Positions 1 through 5,261 of a stretch of 6,052 nucleotides of DNA are shown one piece after another; within the stretch, counting starts at the first letter, position 1, and every line of letters starts with the position of its first letter. The notes beneath the pieces are model-generated. The model was not told the origin of the DNA. It saw nothing but the letters and a program-made list of their open reading frames with translations, and did no database searches. Position numbers and translations under genes: made by a program. Source of the stretch: CAYPEL01 sp964409635 (GTDB taxonomy: Bacteria; Pseudomonadota; Gammaproteobacteria; DSM-19610); assembly GCA_964409635.1 (NCBI GenBank), contig CAYPEL010000159.1, positions 1 to 6,052 on the forward strand, in the 5' to 3' direction.

Positions 1-14
1 GATAGGAGTTAACG

Positions 15-617
15 ATGCAAGTTACAGAAGCTGTGCGCGCCCGGCGTGCGATCAAATGGTATGACGCTGATCACGTAATGCCGGAGGCGGTGTTTCGGAA
101 TTTAATGGAACTTGCGATTCTGTCACCAACAGCTTTTAACATTCAGAATTGGCGCTTTGTGCGCGTTACCGATACAGAACAACGCGCCGCAATTCGCAAG
201 GTTGCCTGGGATCAGGCGCATGTTACCGAGGCGTCGGAATTACTGGTTTTATGTTTCGATAACCAGGCCTGGAGCAGAGCTCCGGAACGCTACTGGAAGC
301 ATGCACCGCAGGAAGTGCAGGATTTTCTGGTGCCTGCGATTGGTAGTTATTATAAAGGCAAATCACAAGTTATCCGCGATGAAGGGATGCGCTCCTGTGG
401 CCTGGCCGGGCAGACTATTATGTTAGTTGCAAAAGAACTCGGTTACGAAAGCTGTCCGATGGATGGCTTCGATTACGATGCTGTGGCTAAGATAATTAAT
501 TTGCCGGAAGACCACGATATCGCTTATATGATCGCCATCGGCAAGGGGACTAAGGATGCTTGGCCGCGTCCGGGACAGCTGGCGCTGGAGGATGTTTTGA
601 TTGATAACCGTTTTTAA
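15..617 (+). CDS. Nitroreductase-family FMN oxidoreductase
   Basis: A 200-residue protein of the NfsB-like nitroreductase superfamily, which are usually homodimeric cytoplasmic flavoproteins that use NAD(P)H and FMN to reduce nitroaromatics, quinones or other electrophiles. The sequence shows the family's N-terminal FMN-phosphate arginines (R10-R11 in RARRAIKWYD), the typical SPTAFNIQNW segment at residues 37-46 (compare the S-P-S-x-x-N-x-Q-P-W motif of E. coli NfsB), and a C-terminal part with ESCPMDGFD (145-153) followed by the IAIGKG strand (173-178). The length is slightly under that of NfsB (217). The ATG at 15 follows an AGGAG at 4-8 with a 6-nt spacer, so the gene is complete even though it begins at the window edge. 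The physiological substrate cannot be read from the sequence. It has no clear terminator after it and is separated by 98 nt from folE, so a functional link to pterin synthesis is not supported. Family assignment is secure; specific function is unknown. Confidence 0.88.
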   Translation: MQVTEAVRARRAIKWYDADHVMPEAVFRNLMELAILSPTAFNIQNWRFVRVTDTEQRAAIRKVAWDQAHVTEASELLVLCFDNQAWSRAPERYWKHAPQEVQDFLVPAIGSYYKGKSQVIRDEGMRSCGLAGQTIMLVAKELGYESCPMDGFDYDAVAKIINLPEDHDIAYMIAIGKGTKDAWPRPGQLALEDVLIDNRF

Positions 618-658
618 ATCGATACCTGGCACAGTGATAAACCCTGAAATGCCTACCC

Positions 659-688
659 TTTAATCGCTCAGACAATTCTGTGTATACT
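659..688 (+). promoter_or_regulatory. Probable sigma-70 promoter of folE-folX
   Basis: TATACT at 683-688 matches five of six -10 consensus bases. The best -35 candidate, TTTAAT at 659-664, is weak and sits 18 bp upstream. Transcription would start near 695, giving a leader of about 20 nt that contains the AAGGA ribosome-binding site at 704-708 and the ATG at 716. This placement argues against the upstream in-frame GTG at 680, which would lie inside the promoter. No operator-like repeat is visible. Confidence 0.45.
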
Positions 689-715
689 GCCTGCACGGCA
701 AAAAAGGATAAAAAA

Positions 716-1270
716 ATGATTGAGGATTTTGCGAAAAGTTATCTCAGTATTCTCGAAGGTATTGGCGAGGATCCAAAGCGTGAAGGGTTATTAAAAACCC
801 CCGAACGCGCGGCCAAAGCCATGGCATTTTTAACCAAAGGCTACAATCAGAATCTAGAGGAAGTATTGAACGATGCGGTATTTCCTTCTGACAATGATCA
901 GATGGTGATTGTTAAGGATATCGAATTATATTCACTCTGTGAACACCATCTATTACCCTTTATTGGCAAGGCGCACGTAGCCTATCTACCGGAAGGTAAA
1001 GTCATCGGGCTGTCCAAGATAGCGCGGATTGTTGATATGTTTGCGCGGCGGCTGCAGATTCAGGAACAGCTCACCACCCAGATAGCTAACGCGATTCACG
1101 AAGTTACAGGCGCGTCCGGTGTCGGTGTGGTTATTGAAGCATCACACCTGTGCATGATGATGCGCGGTGTTGAAAAACAAAATTCGGAAACGGTCACGTC
1201 CATGATGACCGGCACCTTCCGGGAAAATTATCGTACCCGCACCGAATTCCTCAAGCTGATAGGAAAATAA
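716..1270 (+). CDS. folE: GTP cyclohydrolase I (type IA)
   Basis: A 184-residue GTP cyclohydrolase I, which converts GTP to 7,8-dihydroneopterin triphosphate plus formate in the cytoplasm, normally as a homodecamer. The zinc site is complete: C75 and H78 in the LYSLCEHHLLPF segment and C146 in SHLCMMMRG, equivalent to C110, H113 and C181 of the E. coli enzyme. The catalytic histidines are also present (H77, H144). Other family signatures are the N-terminal GEDPKREGLLKTPERAAKA helix, GLSKIARIVDMFARRLQIQE (98-117) and the RGVEKQNSETVTS substrate loop (150-162). It lacks the longer N-terminal extension of E. coli FolE (222 residues) and resembles the shorter Pseudomonas paralogues. The start at 716 is chosen because AAGGA (704-708) lies 7 nt upstream; the in-frame GTG at 680 overlaps the promoter. 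The last base of its TAA is the first base of the folX ATG, so the two are probably translationally coupled. The pairing suggests it feeds monapterin rather than being the main folate enzyme; that role is inferred. Confidence 0.96.
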   Translation: MIEDFAKSYLSILEGIGEDPKREGLLKTPERAAKAMAFLTKGYNQNLEEVLNDAVFPSDNDQMVIVKDIELYSLCEHHLLPFIGKAHVAYLPEGKVIGLSKIARIVDMFARRLQIQEQLTTQIANAIHEVTGASGVGVVIEASHLCMMMRGVEKQNSETVTSMMTGTFRENYRTRTEFLKLIGK

Positions 1271-1620
1271 TGCTCACTATCAGAATAACCAATCTGCGCT
1301 TGCGCACCTATATTGGTTTTAACACCGAAGAACTCGATAAACGCCAGGATGTAGTGATTAATGTGCGTTTCGATTATGAAGCTGGAAAAGCCGCAGACAG
1401 TGATGATGTCGAATATGCAGTGAACTACAAGACGGTTACCAAGCAGATAATCAGCCTGGTGGAAGGCAATAAATTCCAGCTTCTGGAAAAGCTAAACGCC
1501 GATATTCTCGCGCTGGTAATGGAAAACCCCTTGATAAAATCTGCTGAGATCCAGGTCGATAAGCCCCACGCCCTGCGTTTTGCGGATTCAGTGTCGGCGA
1601 GTTTAAGCGCTAACCGTTAA
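1270..1620 (+). CDS. folX: Dihydroneopterin triphosphate 2'-epimerase
   Basis: A 116-residue protein of the FolB/FolX tunnelling-fold family. FolX epimerises 7,8-dihydroneopterin triphosphate at C2' to dihydromonapterin triphosphate. It reads as FolX rather than the dihydroneopterin aldolase FolB because it follows E. coli FolX, as I recall it, almost segment by segment: IRITNLRLRTYIG (4-16), KRQDVVINV (24-32), the NYKTVTKQI stretch (52-60), LLEKL (71-75) and VDKPHALRFADSVS (96-109). The conserved pterin-binding glutamate (E73) and catalytic lysine (K98) are present. Its ATG overlaps the folE stop by one base (TAATG) and has AGGA at 1261-1264, so it is co-transcribed and probably coupled to folE. 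The product would need a phosphatase step and the reductase FolM to give tetrahydromonapterin, the cofactor reported for bacterial phenylalanine hydroxylase in Pseudomonas; neither gene is in this window. FolB activity as a side reaction cannot be excluded. Confidence 0.92.
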   Translation: MLTIRITNLRLRTYIGFNTEELDKRQDVVINVRFDYEAGKAADSDDVEYAVNYKTVTKQIISLVEGNKFQLLEKLNADILALVMENPLIKSAEIQVDKPHALRFADSVSASLSANR

Positions 1621-1672
1621 GCTGCAGTTTCTTGCGCTATACCCCTCATGCCCGAAGGTTTCTGACTAAATT

Positions 1673-1705
1673 CTAACCACAATATGTAGTGGTTGGCATT
1701 TTTTT
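1673..1705 (+). terminator. Rho-independent terminator after folX
   Basis: The arm CTAACCAC (1673-1680) pairs with GTGGTTGG (1689-1696) in an 8-bp stem that includes one U-G pair. The loop is 8 nt, and a CA then a run of seven T (1699-1705) follow. It lies 53 nt after the folX stop. There is no matching A-run on the left side, so it acts on the plus strand only. It separates the folEX unit from nrdJab. Confidence 0.82.
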
Positions 1706-1730
1706 GCTTTAAGCGGAAAAATATACCTAT

Positions 1731-1755
1731 AAAGGCGGTTTTCGTTGGCCTTTTT
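1731..1755 (+). terminator. Possible second, weak terminator hairpin
   Basis: AAAGGC (1731-1736) pairs perfectly with GCCTTT (1748-1753) around an 11-nt loop, and the T-run continues to 1755 (TTTTT in all, partly in the stem). Three of the six pairs are A-U and the free T-tail is very short. It could back up the stronger hairpin 35 nt upstream or simply be chance structure in an A/T-rich spacer. Confidence 0.3.
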
Positions 1756-1770
1756 AAATATAAGTAAATG

Positions 1771-1788
1771 AATTTATTATAATAAATT
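1771..1788. repeat. Perfect 18-bp A/T-only palindrome
   Basis: AATTTATTA (1771-1779) is followed directly by its exact reverse complement TAATAAATT (1780-1788). It ends 25 nt before the TTGACA box of the nrdJ promoter, in the most A/T-rich part of the window. It could be a binding site for a dimeric regulator or nucleoid protein, or an UP-like promoter segment. Palindromes made only of A and T arise by chance more easily than mixed ones, so the function is unassigned. Confidence 0.45.
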
Positions 1789-1813
1789 TTTATCTGCAGA
1801 AATAATCTCGCGC

Positions 1814-1840
1814 TTGACAGCTTGGCTGGATAGGCATAAT
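1814..1840 (+). promoter_or_regulatory. Probable sigma-70 promoter of nrdJab
   Basis: A perfect -35 hexamer TTGACA (1814-1819) is followed after 15 bp by CATAAT (1835-1840), which matches five of six -10 bases. The spacer is shorter than the optimal 17 bp. Transcription would start near 1847, leaving a leader of roughly 113 nt before the nrdJa ATG. The predicted start falls inside the 1843-1856 palindrome and just upstream of the first NrdR-like box, as expected for a repressible promoter. Confidence 0.55.
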
Positions 1841-1842
1841 CT

Positions 1843-1856
1843 TGTTTACGTAAACA
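1843..1856. promoter_or_regulatory. Perfect 14-bp palindrome at the nrdJ start site, candidate operator
   Basis: TGTTTAC (1843-1849) is followed by its exact reverse complement GTAAACA (1850-1856). It starts 3 bp after the predicted -10 box and overlaps the first three bases of NrdR-like box 1. The position fits a repressor operator. I cannot assign it to a regulator: it fits neither the FNR/Anr (TTGAT-N4-ATCAA) nor the LexA (CTGT-N8-ACAG) pattern. Confidence 0.5.
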
Positions 1857-1869
1857 CAATATCTAGTAT
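1854..1869. promoter_or_regulatory. NrdR-like box 1
   Basis: ACACAATATCTAGTAT agrees at 14 of 16 positions with the published NrdR consensus acaCwAtATaTwGtgt; the mismatches are positions 10 and 15. NrdR is the zinc-finger/ATP-cone repressor of ribonucleotide reductase genes. The box lies 91 bp upstream of nrdJa and immediately downstream of the predicted transcription start. A partner box sits 31 bp away. Confidence 0.72.
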
Positions 1870-1884
1870 GCCTGAATTTATCGC

Positions 1885-1900
1885 ATACAAACCCTTGTAT
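1885..1900. promoter_or_regulatory. NrdR-like box 2
   Basis: ATACAA (1885-1890) and TTGTAT (1895-1900) form an exact inverted repeat around ACCC. It is 16 bp long, like an NrdR box, and agrees with the consensus at 10 of 16 positions, with the conserved outer AC-A and TTGT-T parts kept and the A/T core lost. The start-to-start distance to box 1 is 31 bp, about three helical turns, which is the known tandem arrangement of NrdR sites and the main reason to accept this weaker match. Confidence 0.6.
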
Positions 1901-1921
1901 TGCCGGTTCTACTCTTAAAAT
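1895..1921 (+). promoter_or_regulatory. Possible second nrdJ promoter
   Basis: TAAAAT (1916-1921) matches five of six -10 bases, but the only -35 candidate is TTGTAT (1895-1900), three of six, with a 15-bp spacer. If used, the -35 would be covered by NrdR-like box 2 and the leader would be about 32 nt. It is weaker than the 1814-1840 promoter. Confidence 0.25.
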
Positions 1922-1940
1922 AGTAGGTACAGAATTGCCC

Positions 1941-1960
1941 AGGAGGTAATAACGTTATTA
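1941..1960 (+). promoter_or_regulatory. Strong nrdJa ribosome-binding site with palindromic spacer
   Basis: AGGAGGT (1941-1947) is close to a full anti-Shine-Dalgarno complement. The distance to the ATG at 1960 is 12 nt, longer than the usual 5-9. The bases from 1947 to 1960 (TAATAAC followed by GTTATTA) are a perfect 14-bp palindrome, so the spacer could fold into a short hairpin that brings the two signals together. No other start codon lies at better spacing. Confidence 0.7.
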
Positions 1961-4900
1961 TGAGTGTTCAGCTGAAATCTGTGGCTAGTAACAGTGCCGA
2001 TACGCCCATGCAGGCTGCCTCCCAGGATATCTGGGATATGAAATACCGGCTTAAAACCAAGGATGGTGGGGCGATCGACATAACGGTTGATGATACCTAC
2101 CAGCGGGTGGCAAAAGCCCTCGCCGAGGTTGAAGTAACGCCAGAAAAACGCGAACACTGGCACCAGCAATTTCTCTGGGCGCTGCGGCACGGTGCTATCC
2201 CCGCCGGACGAATCACCTCCAATGCCGGCGCCCGGTCACACAAACCGGCGACTTCAACAATCAACTGCACGGTGTCCGGTTCTATCCACGATTCCATGGA
2301 TAATATCCTGCAGCGTGTTCATGAGGCCGGTTTAACGTTGAAAGCGGGCTGTGGAATCGGCTATGAGTTCTCGACCCTGCGTCCCAAGGGGGCTTATGTC
2401 TCCGGCGCCGGTGCTTATACGTCCGGTCCACTGTCATTCATGGATATCTACGACAAGATGTGCTTCACCGTGTCTTCAGCAGGCGGGCGTCGTGGTGCAC
2501 AGATGGCGACTTTTGATGTGGGTCACCCGGATGTCATGGATTTTATTCGCGCCAAGCGTGAGAACGGCCGCTTACGGCAGTTCAACTTATCTTTACTAAT
2601 TACCCAGGACTTCATGGATGCGGTCAGCAAGAATGCAGAGTGGAAACTGGCGTTCCCGGTAACCGAGCACGAAGTAAAAACTGACCAGCTGGATATTTTT
2701 AACGAAAATGAAGTAGTCTGGCGTGACTGGCCCGTGAAGAACAGCTACCTGCAAGATGATACCGGGCTGGTAGCCTGCAAGGTCTACAAAACTATTCGTG
2801 CCCAGCGTCTGTGGGACATGATCATGACCTCGACGTATGATTTTGCCGAACCCGGATTTATTCTCATCGATAAAGTGAATGAGATGAACAACAACTGGTT
2901 CGTTGAAGATATCCGCGCCACCAATCCTTGTGTTACTGCGGATACCTGGATTCAAACAGGGGAGGGGCCGCGACAAGTGCGTGATCTGCTCGGTACGTCT
3001 TTCAAAGCTTGTGTTGATGGAAAATTACACATCTCCAGTAAGGAGGGATTCTATCAAACAGCAACCAAACCGGTGCTGCGATTACAGACGGCCGAAGGCT
3101 ACAAATTACGTCTGACAGCTGACCACAAAGTACGTCGCGTTGTTCGTTTTACCCGCTATGTAGCAGAAACGGAATGGTGCGAGGCAGGTAGGCTTGTGCA
3201 GGGTGACCGCGTTTTATTAAATGATCATCGCAATTGTGCCAGTTGGTCTGGCCGTTACCATCATGAAGAGGGTTACCTGCTGGGGCTACTGGTTGGTGAT
3301 GGCACTTTAAAACAGGATAAGGCGGTATTGTCGGCATGGTCTGCCGCAGCCGAAGCCAATGGTGCAGACGGCGGTCTTAGTGACGGTGTTCGGGCCGTTA
3401 TGGCGGAAACGGAGCGGGCAGCCAGGCGGTTACCGCATCGGAGTGATTTCAAAGGCTGGCAGACAGTATCCGGACGTAACGAATACCGTCTTTCTCTCGG
3501 CGCGTTGAAGTCATTGGCCGGGGAAGTCGGCATGAAACCCGGTAACAAAGCAATTACACCGGCTATGGAGCAGGCAAGCAGCGAATTCTATCAAGGTTTT
3601 TTGCGCGGGTTTTTTGATGCGGATGGTTCTGTGCAGGGTAGTCAGAACAAAGGTGTGAGCGTTCGTCTGGCACAGTCAGATTTGCCTCGTCTGGAAGTTG
3701 TTCAGCGTATGTTGCTACGTCTGGGAATTGTTTCGACACTTTACAGAAATCGCCGCAGGGAGCAATTGACAGCACTGCCAGATGGAAAAGGCGGCCGTGC
3801 GCTCTATACGACTGCGGCGCAGCATGAGTTGGTGATATCAGGTGAAAATCTGGCAATTTTCCATGTACGTGTAGGTTTCGCGGATACAGACAAAGCATCA
3901 CGCCTGGAAGGGCTGCTAAAAACATATCAGCGCCGCTTGAACCGGGAGCGGTTTGTCGCACGGGTGGAAAGTGTCGAGGCGGACGGTACAGAGGCCGTGT
4001 TCGATGTGCAGGTGCCGGGTATCAACACCTTTGATGCCAATGGACTGCACGCACACAACTGCGGCGAACAGCCGTTACCGCCCTATGGCTCCTGCCTGCT
4101 CGGCTCGGTAAACCTAACTCGCTTTGTAAGCAAGCCATTTACTCATGATGCAGTATTCGACTGGGATGAATTTCGCAAAGTGGTGGCAATTTTTACCCGC
4201 ATGCTCGATAACGTGGTCGAAATTAACGGCCTGCCGCTGGAACAGCAGCAGGATGAAATCCTGCGTAAACGTCGTCACGGCATGGGTTTCCTGGGCTTGG
4301 GTTCAAGCCTGGCGATGTTGCAACAGCAATACGGTTCTGCAGAGTCAGTCGAATTTACCGAACGGGTTAGCCGTGAGCTGGCGATAACCGGTTGGCATAC
4401 CGCCTTGCAGCTGGCGCAGGAGAAAGGTCCCGCGCCGATTATGGAAGAAGAATTTGATGTCACCGCCGAGATGCTGCGTAAACGGCCGGAGATGAAACGC
4501 GATGGCTACCGGGCTGGAGAGAAGGTGCCGGGTAAAGTACTGCACGCCCGTTACAGCCGCTATATGCAGCGTGTAGCCACCGTTGCACCGGAACTGGTTG
4601 AGGAGCTGGCGGAAACTGGAGCACGGTTTACACACCATTCATCGATTGCACCAACCGGAACTATTTCACTGTCGCTGGCGAACAATGCCAGTAACGGCAT
4701 TGAGCCCAGTTTTGCACACCATTATGCGCGTAATATTATTCGTGAGGGTAAGAAAACTAAAGAAAAGGTCGATGTCTACTCCTATGAGCTGCTCGCCTAC
4801 CGGCAGCATGTCAATCCCGATGCTATGCCGTTCAGCGAGGATGCAACGCAGCAACTGCCGGATTATTTTATTTCGGCAGATGACATAACGCCAAAAGAGC

Positions 4901-5241
4901 ACGTCGATATCCAGGCAGCAGCACAGAAATGGGTGGATTCCTCAATCTCAAAAACCGCTAACGTTCCCACCGATTATCCGTTTGAGGATTTCAAAGACAT
5001 TTATAAATATGCTTTTCACAAAGGCCTGAAAGGCTGTACGACATTCCGTTTTAATCCTGAAGCGTTTCAAGGTGTACTGGTCAAGGAAAAGGATCTGGAA
5101 AACACAACCTACCAGTTCACCCTGGAGGATGGGACAACCATTGAAGTCAAAGGTAACGAAGACATTGAGTATGACGGCGAAATGCATACCGCCGCCAACC
5201 TTTATGACGCCTTGAAAGAAGGATATTACGGCAAGTTCTGA
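1960..5241 (+). CDS. nrdJa: Class II (B12-dependent) ribonucleotide reductase, large part, with intein
   Basis: A 1093-residue precursor. Removing the intein (residues 324-700) leaves a 716-residue enzyme, close to the NrdJa of Pseudomonas (about 730). Class II reductases use adenosylcobalamin to start the radical that turns ribonucleotides into deoxyribonucleotides, with or without oxygen. Visible motifs are C103 in STINCTVSGS (first redox cysteine), KAGCGIGYEFS (128-138), GRRGAQM (176-182), the active-site motif split by the intein (N322-P323, then C701-G702-E703), and C712 eleven residues after C701 (second redox cysteine, as in Thermotoga NrdJ). Further on are the phosphate-binding APTGTIS (897-903), DSSISKTAN (993-1001) and KGLKGCTTFR (1021-1030). 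No N-terminal ATP-cone is apparent, and the cysteine-rich C-terminal tail is missing here and encoded by nrdJb, 20 nt downstream. In the mature protein C701 becomes residue 324. Tandem NrdR-like boxes upstream suggest repression by NrdR. Function depends on splicing, which is inferred from intact motifs. Confidence 0.95.
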   Translation: MSVQLKSVASNSADTPMQAASQDIWDMKYRLKTKDGGAIDITVDDTYQRVAKALAEVEVTPEKREHWHQQFLWALRHGAIPAGRITSNAGARSHKPATSTINCTVSGSIHDSMDNILQRVHEAGLTLKAGCGIGYEFSTLRPKGAYVSGAGAYTSGPLSFMDIYDKMCFTVSSAGGRRGAQMATFDVGHPDVMDFIRAKRENGRLRQFNLSLLITQDFMDAVSKNAEWKLAFPVTEHEVKTDQLDIFNENEVVWRDWPVKNSYLQDDTGLVACKVYKTIRAQRLWDMIMTSTYDFAEPGFILIDKVNEMNNNWFVEDIRATNPCVTADTWIQTGEGPRQVRDLLGTSFKACVDGKLHISSKEGFYQTATKPVLRLQTAEGYKLRLTADHKVRRVVRFTRYVAETEWCEAGRLVQGDRVLLNDHRNCASWSGRYHHEEGYLLGLLVGDGTLKQDKAVLSAWSAAAEANGADGGLSDGVRAVMAETERAARRLPHRSDFKGWQTVSGRNEYRLSLGALKSLAGEVGMKPGNKAITPAMEQASSEFYQGFLRGFFDADGSVQGSQNKGVSVRLAQSDLPRLEVVQRMLLRLGIVSTLYRNRRREQLTALPDGKGGRALYTTAAQHELVISGENLAIFHVRVGFADTDKASRLEGLLKTYQRRLNRERFVARVESVEADGTEAVFDVQVPGINTFDANGLHAHNCGEQPLPPYGSCLLGSVNLTRFVSKPFTHDAVFDWDEFRKVVAIFTRMLDNVVEINGLPLEQQQDEILRKRRHGMGFLGLGSSLAMLQQQYGSAESVEFTERVSRELAITGWHTALQLAQEKGPAPIMEEEFDVTAEMLRKRPEMKRDGYRAGEKVPGKVLHARYSRYMQRVATVAPELVEELAETGARFTHHSSIAPTGTISLSLANNASNGIEPSFAHHYARNIIREGKKTKEKVDVYSYELLAYRQHVNPDAMPFSEDATQQLPDYFISADDITPKEHVDIQAAAQKWVDSSISKTANVPTDYPFEDFKDIYKYAFHKGLKGCTTFRFNPEAFQGVLVKEKDLENTTYQFTLEDGTTIEVKGNEDIEYDGEMHTAANLYDALKEGYYGKF
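2929..4059 (+). mobile_element. Class 1 intein with homing endonuclease domain in NrdJa
   Basis: A 377-residue in-frame protein intron. It starts at C1 (block A, CVTADTWIQTGEG) and ends in block G ANGLHAHN with penultimate H376 and terminal N377, followed by C+1 of the host. Block B holds the T63-A-D-H66 of the N-terminal splicing centre (RLTADHKV). Block F is VFDVQVPGINTFDANG (357-372); the position usually occupied by His appears to be N366. Joining the flanks restores RATNP-CGEQPLPPYG, the uninterrupted class II reductase active site, which fixes both boundaries to the base. The middle region carries a LAGLIDADG endonuclease. The reading frame has no stops, so the element looks functional. 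Hand counts give about 50% G+C for 2941-3240 against about 57% for the host stretch 2161-2460, a small difference compatible with separate origin. Ribonucleotide reductase genes are well-known intein hosts; the exact insertion-site class would need comparison with the intein catalogue. Confidence 0.95.
3277..3744 (+). other. LAGLIDADG (DOD) homing endonuclease core within the intein
   Basis: Two LAGLIDADG helices are present in intein residues 117-125 (LLGLLVGDG) and 225-233 (LRGFFDADG), about 100 residues apart as in monomeric two-motif enzymes. The expected metal-binding acidic residues D124 and D232 are both kept. A block-H-like helix, LPRLEVVQRMLLRLGIVSTL (252-271), follows. Such enzymes cut intein-free alleles at the insertion site and promote copying of the intein. 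The conserved acids suggest an active nuclease, but activity is inferred. The empty target would centre on the junction AATCCT/TGCGGC of nrdJa. Confidence 0.85.
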
Positions 5242-5261
5242 CTTGCAGTGTGGAGAAACCT

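Noticed and set aside
618..682. Terminator between the nitroreductase gene and folE
   Set aside because: Only a 4-bp GGCA/TGCC pairing with a long loop and no T-run could be found.
680..715. GTG start 12 codons upstream for folE
   Set aside because: It overlaps the TATACT box, has no ribosome-binding site, and the added residues (YTACTAKKDKK) are not part of the family. The ATG at 716 has AAGGA at good spacing.
1617..1859. 80-codon open frame on the minus strand in the folX-nrdJ spacer
   Set aside because: It runs antisense through the terminator, the A/T palindrome and the nrdJ promoter, shows no recognisable family, and its composition is that of A/T-rich spacer. Regulatory DNA explains the region better.
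1621..1959. Cobalamin riboswitch upstream of the B12-dependent reductase
   Set aside because: I find no B12-box-like conserved segment, and most of the spacer lies upstream of the predicted transcription start. The leader of about 113 nt is too short for a typical cobalamin riboswitch.
2929..4059. The extra 377 residues of NrdJa as an assembly error, domain fusion or alternative reductase domain
   Set aside because: Cys1, TxxH, terminal His-Asn, Cys+1 and exact restoration of NPCGE after removal identify an intein without need for another explanation.
5250..5261. GTG start four codons upstream for nrdJb
   Set aside because: The GGAG at 5252-5255 would lie inside the coding sequence; it is well placed for the ATG at 5262.
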